From an uncultured Bacteroidales bacterium (lineage in GTDB: Bacteria > Bacteroidota > Bacteroidia > Bacteroidales > UBA932): a stretch of DNA of 62,059 bases. Where the stretch lies: assembly GCA_934667175.1 (NCBI GenBank), contig CAKULN010000016.1, forward strand, positions 1 through 62,059, given 5' to 3'. Positions 35,142 to 43,551 of this stretch are shown in pieces. Numbering within the stretch: position 1 is the stretch's first letter; each line of letters opens with the position of its first letter. Below the pieces are notes generated by a model. The model saw only the letters and a program-made list of their open reading frames with translations, ran no database searches and had not been told where the DNA came from. Both the position numbers and the translations under genes were made by a program.

Positions 35142-35597
35142 TTATTCATTTGGCCCGAGGATCTGCGAAGTGTGATCTTTTGTGTTGACTTTCCCGATGG
35201 CATCGATGATGATCCCGTCCTCGTCGATCACGTAGGTTGTCCTTAATGTTCCGTAAGATTCCTTCCCGTAAAGTTTCTTGAGTCCCCATGCCTCGTAAGC
35301 CTTCAGGATGGCGCAATCCGGATCGCTGACCAGATGGAACGGCAGTGAATATTTCTCTATGAATTTCTGATGCGAGGCTTGAGAGTCCTTGCTGACTCCA
35401 AGCACCTGATACCCAAGCGCGATGTATCTGTGGTAGTTGTCACGCAGGTCACAAGCCTCCGCCGTGCATCCCTGTGTGCTGTCCTTAGGGTAGAAGTAAA
35501 GCACAAGTTTTTTCCCTTTGAAGTCATTGAGAGTTACCTCGTTGCCGTTCTCGTCCACACCGACGAACTCCGGAGCCTTTGTTCCTATCTTCAACAT
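35142..35597 (-). CDS. bcp: Thioredoxin-dependent thiol peroxidase (Bcp/PrxQ)
   Basis: A 151-residue peroxiredoxin of the Bcp/PrxQ group, reducing hydroperoxides in the cytoplasm with thioredoxin. The motif PKDSTQGCTAEACDLRD places the peroxidatic Cys at residue 44 and the resolving Cys five residues later (49), the PrxQ arrangement. The protein is full length for the family. It is the last gene of a minus-strand group with the TfoX-like and AAA genes upstream, 72 bases from the TfoX-like gene. Confidence 0.93.
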   Translation of the reverse strand: MLKIGTKAPEFVGVDENGNEVTLNDFKGKKLVLYFYPKDSTQGCTAEACDLRDNYHRYIALGYQVLGVSKDSQASHQKFIEKYSLPFHLVSDPDCAILKAYEAWGLKKLYGKESYGTLRTTYVIDEDGIIIDAIGKVNTKDHTSQILGPNE

Positions 35598-35669
35598 ATT
35601 CCTGAATATTTACCTATTTTTCTCGACCTTTCGAAACGTTCTCCGCATAACAAGTTTTGGCAACCACTG

Positions 35670-35954
35670 CTATTTCAATCCCTCACAGGTCGCCTTGATG
35701 ACCTCCGCTACCTCCTCCCGGTTGTCAATGTTGACCTGATACATCGACTTGGCCCCCTCGTAAGGAATCGCCTCCGGCATCCTGAACCTCTCGTTGGTCT
35801 TGGTCTTCTTGACCAGAACCCGGTTGTCGTAGATTCCTCCGAAATATTTCCCCTGCCAGTAAAGCAGAAACTCTCCCATCATCGGCTTCGTGAATATCCC
35901 CTCCAGCAGTCCCATCTGCTCCACCGCGAAATCCCTGTAATCCTTGCTTGTCAT
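35670..35954 (-). CDS. TfoX N-terminal domain protein
   Basis: A 94-residue protein when started at ATG 35954 (MTSKDYRDFAVEQM). The longer frame begins 42 bases earlier but would overlap the AAA gene and add an unlikely leader. The whole protein is a TfoX N-terminal domain (PMMGEFLLYWQGKYFGGIYD; RVLVKKT). Full-length TfoX/Sxy regulates competence in Gammaproteobacteria, but isolated N-terminal domain proteins in Bacteroidetes have no proven role. Lies 13 bases downstream of the AAA gene. Confidence 0.8.
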   Translation of the reverse strand: MTSKDYRDFAVEQMGLLEGIFTKPMMGEFLLYWQGKYFGGIYDNRVLVKKTKTNERFRMPEAIPYEGAKSMYQVNIDNREEVAEVIKATCEGLK

Positions 35955-35967
35955 GTTGCTTTTGTCT

Positions 35968-37644
35968 TTATTCCACAGAAACTTTCCAGGAGTCAATCGT
36001 GCGGGTTTTGGTGGAGATGTTGATGCCGACCTTGACGAGTTTTCTTCCGGACGCTGAGCTTGTCACTGAACCGGACGCTGAGCCTGTCGAAGCGTCACGA
36101 CTGGTCGCTTCGGCAGGCTCAGCGACCTTGGCGTTTGATGGGGCTTCATGGGGTTCAGAACCTTCAAACCTGTACGGGATAAGGTATCCTTTTTCGTCAA
36201 TCTGCTTGAGGGCTTCCTCGGCGGAGCCATCCACCTTGAACTCAAATACATAGATTCTGTCTTTGGTCCAGCATACGGCATCCGCTCGCCCGATGGCGGA
36301 CTTTACCTCGGCCTGGGTGTAGTAGCCAAGCAGGGAGAAGATCAGATATATGATTGTCTGGAAATGCTTCTTGGACTTGTTCTCCAGATCGTAAGGGATT
36401 CCCGCAAGGAAGGACTGCATCCTCTCCAGAGCTCCATCGATGTCGTTGTTTTTCAACGCCCTGTTGAATTGGAGCACGAACGAGGCGCTCATCCCTTCCG
36501 AGCCTCTGTAGCTGTTCAGAAGGCCTTTTAGGAATCCTTCCCTGACCTCCCGGTTCGGATAGCCCAAAGTGTAGGATTCGTCTTCGGTGTTGTACCCTTT
36601 TATAGTCAAGTAGCCTGTCTGATAGAGAAGCGGCAGGATGCTGTCGGAAAACTCAGGCGAGACATCGAAGTCGCTTCTCGCGATTTCGTTCATCCTGTCC
36701 AGAAGGTTTTCGGAAATAGGATTCTCTCTCATGCACTCGATCAGGAACGTTGGAGTGGCCGTGTCAAACCAATAACTGCCGAACATTCTGTCAGATAAGG
36801 AATTGAGCAGGCTGAACGGGTTGTAGATATCCTCGGATTTGGCGCAGAAATGATAGCCGTCGTAGTTGCTCTTCAGCTTCTCCAGAGCCGCGTCAAAAGA
36901 AATTTCCAACTCATCCGCCATCTCCTGCACGGGAATATTCATTTGTGATTGAAGTTCTTCCTGCGAAATTCCGCAGATCGCTGAATATTTCGGCATCATC
37001 GAGATGTTCTTCAGATTGTTCAGCTCACTGAATATGCTGAGCTGCGCGAACTTGGTGATTCCGGTGATGAACACGAACCGGAGATATGGGTCCAGACTTT
37101 TGATCGGGCTGTAGAAGTTCCTCATGATCTGGCGCATGGGCGTGAGCCGCTCCTGATTGTTCACCACGTCCAGAAGCGGAGCGTCATATTCATCAATGAT
37201 TATGACGGCTTTCTCTCCGGTCTGCTTTACTGCCCTGTGGACAAGACCTTCGAATCGTTGGTTGATATTGATATCTTTCTTTCCTCGTCCGTAAACCTGT
37301 TCGTAGATGTACAGTTTCTTGTCCAGCTCATCAAGCAGTTCTTCTTCTGAGCAATGTTTCGCCGTGGACATGTCGAAGTGGAGCACCGGATGCTTTGTCC
37401 ATTCTTTCTTCAGTTCTCCGGCTTTCAGACCGTTGAACAGCTCCGCTTCCCCTGCGAAGTAACTATGGAATGTGGAGGACAGCAACGATTTCCCGAACCG
37501 CCGTGGCCTGCTCAAGAACACGTATGAATAATTTGTCGCCAAGTCATGTACAAACCCTGTCTTGTCGATGTAAAGATAACCACCCTCGATAATCTTATCG
37601 AACGTTTGCACCCCTATCGGGTACTTAATCTTTTTCTCCTCCAT
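35968..37644 (-). CDS. AAA-ATPase/PD-(D/E)XK nuclease-superfamily protein with repeat insertion
   Basis: A 558-residue protein with an AAA-ATPase-like domain and a C-terminal PDDEXK_9 domain. The P-loop-like RPRRFGKSLLSST is at about residues 38-50, Walker B is VIIIDEYDAPL (about 148-158), and the nuclease-like core is GRADAVCWTKDRIYVFEFKVDG (about 465-487). Such genes are abundant and mobile in gut Bacteroidetes, and their activity is unproven. Residues about 508-531, rich in Ala, Ser and Thr, are encoded by a dispersed palindromic repeat (36053-36123) placed in frame before the conserved tail VKVGINIS to DSWKVS. It is probably first in an operon with the TfoX-like gene and bcp. Confidence 0.85.
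   Translation of the reverse strand: MEEKKIKYPIGVQTFDKIIEGGYLYIDKTGFVHDLATNYSYVFLSRPRRFGKSLLSSTFHSYFAGEAELFNGLKAGELKKEWTKHPVLHFDMSTAKHCSEEELLDELDKKLYIYEQVYGRGKKDININQRFEGLVHRAVKQTGEKAVIIIDEYDAPLLDVVNNQERLTPMRQIMRNFYSPIKSLDPYLRFVFITGITKFAQLSIFSELNNLKNISMMPKYSAICGISQEELQSQMNIPVQEMADELEISFDAALEKLKSNYDGYHFCAKSEDIYNPFSLLNSLSDRMFGSYWFDTATPTFLIECMRENPISENLLDRMNEIARSDFDVSPEFSDSILPLLYQTGYLTIKGYNTEDESYTLGYPNREVREGFLKGLLNSYRGSEGMSASFVLQFNRALKNNDIDGALERMQSFLAGIPYDLENKSKKHFQTIIYLIFSLLGYYTQAEVKSAIGRADAVCWTKDRIYVFEFKVDGSAEEALKQIDEKGYLIPYRFEGSEPHEAPSNAKVAEPAEATSRDASTGSASGSVTSSASGRKLVKVGINISTKTRTIDSWKVSVE
36053..36123. repeat. Dispersed palindromic repeat inside a coding sequence
   Basis: Three copies of the GCTGAGC(C/T)TGTC word occur: 36053-36068 (partial), 36077-36093 (GCTGAGCCTGTCGAAGC) and 36107-36123 (GCTTCGGCAGGCTCAGC, inverted, one mismatch to the second). 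They match the arms of the repeat at 34921-35047, about 1.1 kb away. Length is kept in frame with the AAA gene. Confidence 0.75.
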
Positions 37645-37721
37645 AGCCCTTTGTCAGTTAATATTTGGCGCTGAATCTTGATTCTGCAAGAGAGGTCTTA
37701 TGCGCATCAATGTCAGCAAGA

Positions 37722-37729
37722 CAAAGATA
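37722..37729 (-). promoter_or_regulatory. Bacteroidetes -7 element upstream of the AAA gene
   Basis: On the minus strand TATCTTTG lies 77 bases upstream of the ATG at 37644. No -33 element is clear. Confidence 0.45.
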
Positions 37730-37789
37730 ATGAATATTTTCCATTTCTCACTCAGGGGAATGTTATTGTTTTTCCGCCATTTATCGGGC

Positions 37790-38596
37790 TCAGAACGAGA
37801 ACTTGTAGCCGAAGCAGAGGGTGACGGTGGTGGGGTTCTGCCAGGTGAGGGACTTGAGCTTGGTGCCGGACTTGTCGGTGTCGATCTCAAGTTCGTTGTG
37901 GTAGTTATACATGGCGCGGAAATCGAGGGCGTGGCGCTTGCTCAGATTCCATTCCAGACCGAGGGCTCCGCGGATGCGGTTGACGTAGGCGTGGGTGTAG
38001 CCGAGGAACTCGTAGTCACTCCACGAATCAGTGGCGCTGTTGTAGGTGGCACTGCACTTGGGATCGTTGAAGGTGTTGCGCAGCTCTACAAAGGCGTAAG
38101 GCTCCACGGATCTGAATCCTCTGTACTTGACCATCAGGCGTGACTTGAGCTCCAGGTGGTTGAGGGTCTCCTGATAACGATTGATGTCATAAGCCTTGTG
38201 GGTGAACTGAAGCCTTTCCCTCAAAGAGAATCGCCAGTCCCCGGCGTCAACCGTGCCGGTCAGATTGCCTGAGAACCTGTGCCGTGGCCGAAACTCTCCG
38301 GTAGAGTTGGCATAGTGGCCGATGAACGTGTAGTCGGCTCCTACCTTGAGGAACTTGCTGACTTTGTACGATAATCCTAACTTGAACTGATTTCTTTCCA
38401 CACCGGAGAATGAATCCTTGGTGCGCAGCTGGTACTCGGCGTTCAGATGGAGACCTTTCGCGATCTTCCAGTCGGCTTCGACGTAGGCGCGGCCATTGAC
38501 TTCCTGAGCGGAGGCGCTGATGTTTGAATATGCCGGTGCAAGGAGGCAGAGGAGAGTCACGGCAGCGGCTTTCGGGAATATATTCACGATGCTCAT
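37790..38596 (-). CDS. DUF2490 outer-membrane protein
   Basis: A 268-residue exported protein. The signal peptide ends near SASAQEV. What follows is a beta-barrel pattern with repeated strands (LHLNAEYQLRTKD, FKLGLSYKVSKFLKVGADYTFIGHY, WRFSLRERLQFTHK) and the C-terminal strand TVTLCFGYKFSF, ending in phenylalanine as outer-membrane barrels do. This matches DUF2490 proteins. It overlaps the DUF4956 gene by 4 bases (ATGA type), so the two are translationally coupled. It closes a five-gene minus-strand operon. Role unknown. Confidence 0.8.
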   Translation of the reverse strand: MSIVNIFPKAAAVTLLCLLAPAYSNISASAQEVNGRAYVEADWKIAKGLHLNAEYQLRTKDSFSGVERNQFKLGLSYKVSKFLKVGADYTFIGHYANSTGEFRPRHRFSGNLTGTVDAGDWRFSLRERLQFTHKAYDINRYQETLNHLELKSRLMVKYRGFRSVEPYAFVELRNTFNDPKCSATYNSATDSWSDYEFLGYTHAYVNRIRGALGLEWNLSKRHALDFRAMYNYHNELEIDTDKSGTKLKSLTWQNPTTVTLCFGYKFSF

Positions 38597-39366
38597 AAAC
38601 TTTGATTTTCAATGAATTGTTTGTTTCTGACGATGGAATCGATAGTCGTGTCGGAGGACGATTCGGTGTTGTAATAGACCTTGATGTAGGCGGAATCCTT
38701 AAGGAAATCTATGTTGCCGATAGTTATGTCGACGGGCTTGATTCCGCAGCGCTCCTCGATGTCCTTGAAGAGCTCATCCTTGCGTTCAGGGACGATGAGG
38801 TCAATCCGGTCGTAAAGAATGATCTTCGAAGCGGATCTCTTGAGGCTGCGGCTGCTTTCCAACACCCAGATCAGAATGATTGACAGGGAATTGGCAGCGA
38901 GAATCAGAATCAGGTCGCCTGTTGCGAGAACGTAGTGAGGTGCGTTGTCCGAGACACCGGTGACAATGTAGAGCGGAGTCAAGCCGTTTACGGCAGCTAT
39001 GGCGATGATGACGAACAGATAGGTCATCTCACGGATCGGCACTGTCTCTGTCCTGTAGCGGATCACCCCGAAGATCGCGAAAAGTCCGAGGGTCAGGCCG
39101 ACTCCGACATCTACCCTGCCCATAGCGTAGAGTAGAAGCAGCATCGCTGAGGAGAAGGTCACGAATGTGAACACATAGTCTCTCCTGCGGCTTTTCGGGT
39201 AGTAGAGCAGACGGACTATCACCCAGCAGGACAACAGATTGAGAAAGAATCTCAACGCAAGTTCCGTCAGGCTTTGGGCCGTGCTCATCACCGGATCGGA
39301 GAGTGACTGGATGCCAATAAGCTCGCTTTCGTCTAAAGCGGCCGGAGCAAAACTGGATTGTAGCAT
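38593..39366 (-). CDS. DUF4956 inner-membrane protein
   Basis: A 257-residue membrane protein. Hydrophobic helices at about residues 40-55, 65-80, 85-100 (GLTLGLFAIFGVIRYRTE), 115-135 (FVIIAIAAVNGLTPLYIV) and 145-165 are followed by a soluble C-terminal domain (LYDRIDLIVPERKDELFKDI). The GVIRYRTETVPIREMTYLF segment is the conserved core of DUF4956. The family is regularly found next to VTC-domain polyphosphate polymerases, as here: the start overlaps the VTC gene by 34 bases. An internal ATG (39288) would remove that overlap. Confidence 0.85.
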   Translation of the reverse strand: MLQSSFAPAALDESELIGIQSLSDPVMSTAQSLTELALRFFLNLLSCWVIVRLLYYPKSRRRDYVFTFVTFSSAMLLLLYAMGRVDVGVGLTLGLFAIFGVIRYRTETVPIREMTYLFVIIAIAAVNGLTPLYIVTGVSDNAPHYVLATGDLILILAANSLSIILIWVLESSRSLKRSASKIILYDRIDLIVPERKDELFKDIEERCGIKPVDITIGNIDFLKDSAYIKVYYNTESSSDTTIDSIVRNKQFIENQSL

Positions 39367-40163
39367 TTTATGTAAAAGTTTTTGTTCAATTTGTCAATAT
39401 ATCTGATTTTCTCTTTGAATCTGCCGGTCCGCACACTTGAGTCCGTGAGCGAAACCCCGATGCAGTACTTGCTGATTCTGAAAGGCTTGACGCGATGCCT
39501 CAGAAGAATGTCCTTCATTTCACTGTGCGTTCTGCCATCCTGTTTGAGCTCGATGATGACAGACGCTCCCAAATCGGCTGTGGCTCCGGTTCTGAGATTT
39601 CTGAAAGCCACCGAAGTGTCAATCGTGAGACGTTCCGTCAAGCCTTTGTTTACCAGTGTGATACGTTTAAAGAATGTCTCGACTTCAGGAGAAACTTCAT
39701 CACCGGAATAGTCCGAATGAGAGGACAGCCAGAGGCAGTCTTCAGGGTCGTTCCGGAAATCCTGAAAATCAGCCAATGGGATTTCCATGCGCTTCTTGCG
39801 GGTTCTTGAATGGTTGTTTTTCTTCTTGACCTCAAGAAAACAAAGACCGGAACCAAGATAGACACGAGTACGTATTTTCTGCCTGACGAGTTTTCCTCTT
39901 CGGTGCTCCGCGAACATCTGAAGATTAGAAGTGTCGAAATAGATGCTGTCGTAGGCGTGAACCCGTTCCCCTTCGGATTCAAAGATCATGTAGCCTCGGT
40001 TAAGCGCATCTTCCAGAATGCTTTTGAGCATCAAGGTGTCAGTGACGAATTTGGTGTCTATCCGGTTCATCAGCCTTATGGAATCCATTCTTTCGAGAGT
40101 TATGGGCTCGAACCGGCTTAAAAGACTGTCATCAATCACCGGAGGCCGCATAGGAATATTCAT
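39333..40163 (-). CDS. VTC-domain polyphosphate polymerase-like protein
   Basis: About 276 residues with the VTC domain, the catalytic fold of yeast vacuolar polyphosphate polymerase. Basic and acidic tunnel residues are visible: MNRIDTKFVTD near the start, RQKIRTRVYLGSGLCFLEVKKK in the middle (RxR and ExKxK patterns), VNKGLTERLTID and VIIELKQDG, then KPFRISKYCIG at the end. ATP-dependent polyphosphate synthesis is plausible but unproven for bacterial members. The start is uncertain: ATG 40163 and 40151 both overlap the preceding gene by 20-32 bases. Coupled to DUF4956. Confidence 0.82.
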   Translation of the reverse strand: MNIPMRPPVIDDSLLSRFEPITLERMDSIRLMNRIDTKFVTDTLMLKSILEDALNRGYMIFESEGERVHAYDSIYFDTSNLQMFAEHRRGKLVRQKIRTRVYLGSGLCFLEVKKKNNHSRTRKKRMEIPLADFQDFRNDPEDCLWLSSHSDYSGDEVSPEVETFFKRITLVNKGLTERLTIDTSVAFRNLRTGATADLGASVIIELKQDGRTHSEMKDILLRHRVKPFRISKYCIGVSLTDSSVRTGRFKEKIRYIDKLNKNFYIKCYNPVLLRPL

Positions 40164-40545
40164 ACACCTTGCACCGTTTGAGTTTTCCTTTTGAGTCATA
40201 GACATATTCAGTCTTTTTTCGCCCTAACTCGTTGAATTCGAACTTACGGATGTTGTCGAGCCGGTTCGAGGAATCGTAGGTCAGCACCCTCTGAAGTTTC
40301 CCGTCGTGGGAATATTCAAATTTCTTGCGCCACTTCTGGCCTTTGCGGTCGTACTCGGCTTCCTCGATTTTCTTGCCGCTCTCGTTGTAGATTGTCAGGT
40401 GGTCAAGGACTTTCTGGTTCGAGCCGGCGTCAATGTTCCATTCCTTGACTGTCAGATTGCTTTTGCTTGACTTCTCCTGTGCGGGGAGAGACAGGCTGCA
40501 AAGTGACAAAATTATGATTATGAATATCTTCGTTCTCATATTCAT
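40132..40545 (-). CDS. Small secreted protein with repeated tyrosine-rich motif
   Basis: A 137-residue exported protein. The signal peptide ends at SLPAQEK. The mature part contains about four imperfect repeats of about 20 residues of the type YDxxGKxxxxxxY (EAEYDRKGQKWRKKFEYS; VLTYDSSNRLDNIRKFEF; TEYVYDSKGKLKRCKVYEYS), related to the YD/MORN-like units of cell-surface proteins. It is 13 bases downstream of the DUF4353 gene and overlaps the VTC gene, so it belongs to the same operon. Function unknown. Confidence 0.72.
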   Translation of the reverse strand: MNMRTKIFIIIILSLCSLSLPAQEKSSKSNLTVKEWNIDAGSNQKVLDHLTIYNESGKKIEEAEYDRKGQKWRKKFEYSHDGKLQRVLTYDSSNRLDNIRKFEFNELGRKKTEYVYDSKGKLKRCKVYEYSYAASGD

Positions 40546-40558
40546 TGAATATTATGGT

Positions 40559-42232
40559 TTACCATCTGCCGCCAGGTCCGCCTCCAGGGTTGCCACCCCC
40601 GGGATTACCCCCGGGATTACCCCCTGGGTTACCCCCAGGATTACCCCCGCCGCCGGTTCCGCCTTGCGCCTCCATCGAAGCGGTGAGGGTCGTGCTTCCG
40701 GAGGAAGTCTTCAAGGTGTAGCTGTTGCCGCTTACAAGATCCGGGTGAGAGATTACGATTCCGTTGCCGCCTTTGCTTGGTGCGGTGAAGGTGGCCAGCA
40801 GGGTATCGCCATCGTAGAGTGAATATTCCGCATTCGCTGTCCAATTTGTCACGTTGAGGACAGGTTGTGTGATGCTTGATCCGGACTCGATGCCGCCGAA
40901 CGCCAGCAACGTGCCACCGCTGATGTTGAGTTTGTGCCTTTCCTCCGTGTTGGCGTCCAACGCGACCTCTGGAGAGCCGCTTCCGACCGCGAAGATGTAA
41001 CCGCCTTTGATGAACATGTCTCCATTGGCGTCAAGCCCGTCATTTCCGCTGGAGAACGCATAGACTTGGCCTCCGCTGATCGTCATGTCCGAGCCGGAGT
41101 TGATGGCGTCATCGCTTGCCGTGCTGCTGACGTTTCCGGCCGTGATCGTGATCGCTCCTTTCGCCTCGATTCCCTCGTGGGAGGCGCAGGTCACTTCGAC
41201 ATCCGCTCCGTCGAAATAGAGGTCGCCTTCGAATCTGATTCCCTTTGAAGACTTTGACTCTGAGGAACTTGAGCCGCCCCATGGCCCTTGAGAGGATGAA
41301 CTGCCGTAGTTGGCTCCGCTGGCTATGACTTTCACCGTGCCACCGTTGAAACGCCCGTCCCCATCGCAGGCTATCCCTTTGCAGCCTTTACCGCTGACAG
41401 TCACGCTCAGGCTTCCTCCGTCAATGACGAATGACTCATCGGCCTTGATTCCCGCCGCGCCGGTCAGCTCTCCGTCAACTGTTCCCGCCGAGCTGGTCGA
41501 GATGATGGTGACCGTGCCGTCCGAGAGAGAGAACTCTCCATCCGTGGAGATTCCTTTCTTCCCTGTCGCAGAGGTGTTTACGTTCAATGTTCCGCCACTG
41601 ATCGTCACTTTCTCGCTGCCTCTGATTCCGTGGCCACCGGTTGAGGTGACATTGATTGTGACTCCGTCCTGAACGACCACATAGTCATCACTCGTGATTC
41701 CGGCCTTTCCGTTGGCGGTGACGGTAAGGCTTCCGTCTCCGCTGAAAATCAATTGCCCTTCGCTGAAGAAAGCCGCTTTCATGTCCTCGTCCGAGATTTG
41801 ATCAAGATAGTCTCCGGAAGAGTTCGCCGCTCCGTCTGCAAGGAAGTTCTCACCCGTCAAGACGACCGATGTCCGCTTGTGGCTTTGGTTGTTGATCGCG
41901 GCTCCGTCAGGGTTCTCGAGATTAAGACCTTTGAGCTCAATGACTTGCTTTGCGGAACTGTACAGTTTGAAAAATCCGTCCGACGCGGTTCCGCTGAGTT
42001 CGTAGGTGATGAGGGCCTCGGAGGTGTTGTTCACCGTCACGTCGTTGCCGCTCACTTTCACGATGCCGGACGGGTCGCCGCTGACGGTAGCACCGCTTTC
42101 GGAGAACACGATGCTGATGGTTCCGTCTGTCGTGATGACCTCGTCATCGTCCGAAGGTTCGTCGATGGTGTCGATCAGATTCCCACCGCAGGAACCCAAA
42201 ATCAATAGAAATGCAAGATAAGACCGTTTCAT
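40559..42232 (-). CDS. DUF4353 carbohydrate-binding-type lipoprotein
   Basis: A 557-residue lipoprotein (lipobox LGSC, Cys15). Residues about 60-480 are a right-handed beta-helix-like series of repeats (GKAGITSDDYVVVQDG, GGHGIRGSEKVTISGG, TGKKGISTDGEFSLSDG, GCKGIACDGDGRFNGG, ASDDAINSGSDMTISGG), the DUF4353 carbohydrate-binding domain. The C-terminus is a glycine/proline tail of NPGG units encoded by a 12-base tandem repeat (40597-40648). In other bacteria DUF4353, VTC and DUF4956 genes are neighbours of CotH-type kinases; no CotH is present here. It is the promoter-proximal gene of the operon and divergent from the LytS gene. Confidence 0.8.
   Translation of the reverse strand: MKRSYLAFLLILGSCGGNLIDTIDEPSDDDEVITTDGTISIVFSESGATVSGDPSGIVKVSGNDVTVNNTSEALITYELSGTASDGFFKLYSSAKQVIELKGLNLENPDGAAINNQSHKRTSVVLTGENFLADGAANSSGDYLDQISDEDMKAAFFSEGQLIFSGDGSLTVTANGKAGITSDDYVVVQDGVTINVTSTGGHGIRGSEKVTISGGTLNVNTSATGKKGISTDGEFSLSDGTVTIISTSSAGTVDGELTGAAGIKADESFVIDGGSLSVTVSGKGCKGIACDGDGRFNGGTVKVIASGANYGSSSSQGPWGGSSSSESKSSKGIRFEGDLYFDGADVEVTCASHEGIEAKGAITITAGNVSSTASDDAINSGSDMTISGGQVYAFSSGNDGLDANGDMFIKGGYIFAVGSGSPEVALDANTEERHKLNISGGTLLAFGGIESGSSITQPVLNVTNWTANAEYSLYDGDTLLATFTAPSKGGNGIVISHPDLVSGNSYTLKTSSGSTTLTASMEAQGGTGGGGNPGGNPGGNPGGNPGGGNPGGGPGGRW
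40597..40648. repeat. 12-bp tandem repeat encoding NPGG units
   Basis: About four to five imperfect copies of GGGATTACCCCC-type units at the end of the DUF4353 gene, which read as Asn-Pro-Gly-Gly on the minus strand. Copy number could vary between strains. Confidence 0.75.
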
Positions 42233-42355
42233 AACACTAAACGTTTTCTGGTTTCAGGCCGAAAGTTATGGCACCAATCGTGCCTTTGTCAGGATTTTTC
42301 AGCGAACGGGCGGATTTCTTCAACGAAGCGTCGGGCGGGATTCGGAACAATGTTG

Positions 42356-42363
42356 TAATTTTG
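42356..42363 (+). promoter_or_regulatory. Bacteroidetes -7 element before the LytS gene (TAATTTTG)
   Basis: TAATTTTG lies 39 bases before the ATG at 42403. Because it falls inside the longer open frame that begins at 42268, it supports the later start. Confidence 0.5.
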
Positions 42364-42402
42364 CATCCGGTGTTGCCAAGAAACTGTTTTTTTGATGCAA
42401 GA

Positions 42403-43551
42403 ATGAATATATTCAAAGAATATAAATCATTTGCTGCCAAGGCGGCGGTATGGGCGGGGATATTCCTGTTCGAGGCCTTGTTGGCTTGGTGGGAGTCGTC
42501 GGGGGAGTCTTCGCTCGGTTTCGGGGCTCATTTTGTGACAAAGTTCTTACTTCCGACATTGCCGTTTCTTGCGCTGTTCACCATTCACGATCTGTTTGTG
42601 GCCCCGATACTGATCAGCCGCAAACGGGTTGTTCCGTATATTTTATGTACGGGGGTATTAATGGGGGTATTTTCTGTATATGTCCTTGATTCTGAGGAGT
42701 TGCTTGACAGAAGATCTGAGCCGGAGGAGAGGTTCGAGAAGACTCCGCCTCCTCCACCTCACGGCTTTATGGACGACAGGGGCGTTCATCCTGGGGATAG
42801 GCGTCCCGAACCTCCGCGCCACGAACACGACAAGAAGCCGATCGGTGCCGGAGTGAGCAAGATCATCATCGCCCTCATGATGCTGGGAGTCAACCTCGGA
42901 GCGAAATACCACACGAATTACTCCCTTGAGAAAAAGCGTCTGGAGGAGCTGGAAAAGGAGAATCTGCGGTACAGACTTGAATATCTCCGCTACCAGATCA
43001 ACCCGCACTTTTTCATGAATACGCTCAATAATATTCATGCGTTGGTGGATGTGTCGCCGGAGAAGGCAAAAGAAAGCATCGTGGAACTATCCCGCCTGAT
43101 GCGTCACGTCTTGTACGACAGCAACGGCCCGACCGTCGCACTTTCAAAGGAGATCGACTTCCTGCGGCACTATCTGTATCTGATGCGTCTGCGCTACACC
43201 GACAGCGTGAGGATTGAATATTCCTTCCCGGAGGATGACGGTGGGGCGCAGGTCCCTCCGCTTCTGATGGCTACGATCGCAGAAAACGCATTCAAGCACG
43301 GTGTGAGTTATAAATCTGACAGTTACATACGTTTGTCTGTCGCTTTGGAACCCGACAGAATGATATTCCGCTGCGCCAACAGTTTGAGTGCCGGTCAGGA
43401 TGAGCGGACTGTCGGTGGGATCGGACTCGATAATATTCAGAAAAGGCTTTCATTGCTTTACGGAGAGGATTTTGTCTTGCACATCGACAAGTCTGCCACT
43501 GAGTATGAGGTGCTTATGGTCTTGCCTTCAAAACCGGTTTCAGTATGTTAA
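42403..43551 (+). CDS. LytS-type sensor histidine kinase
   Basis: A 382-residue kinase of the LytS/YehU group started at ATG 42403. Hydrophobic helices at residues about 10-30, 45-65, 78-95 and 150-165 form the sensor, with a Pro/Arg-rich loop (TPPPPPHGF) between the third and fourth. The His_kinase domain has LRYQINPHFFMNTLNN with phospho-acceptor His202, followed by an ATPase part with AENAFKHGV (N box) and GGIGLDNIQKRL (G box). The cognate LytTR regulator overlaps by 7 bases. It is divergent from the DUF4353 operon, a likely target. Confidence 0.9.
   Translation: MNIFKEYKSFAAKAAVWAGIFLFEALLAWWESSGESSLGFGAHFVTKFLLPTLPFLALFTIHDLFVAPILISRKRVVPYILCTGVLMGVFSVYVLDSEELLDRRSEPEERFEKTPPPPPHGFMDDRGVHPGDRRPEPPRHEHDKKPIGAGVSKIIIALMMLGVNLGAKYHTNYSLEKKRLEELEKENLRYRLEYLRYQINPHFFMNTLNNIHALVDVSPEKAKESIVELSRLMRHVLYDSNGPTVALSKEIDFLRHYLYLMRLRYTDSVRIEYSFPEDDGGAQVPPLLMATIAENAFKHGVSYKSDSYIRLSVALEPDRMIFRCANSLSAGQDERTVGGIGLDNIQKRLSLLYGEDFVLHIDKSATEYEVLMVLPSKPVSVC

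Noticed and set aside
35670..35954. TfoX-like protein as evidence that the octamer is a DNA-uptake sequence
   Set aside because: Isolated TfoX N-terminal domain proteins are common in species without known competence; no other competence gene is present in the window.
42268..42402. An N-terminal extension of the LytS kinase
   Set aside because: A promoter -7 element lies inside it (42356-42363), and the extension has no membrane-protein character.
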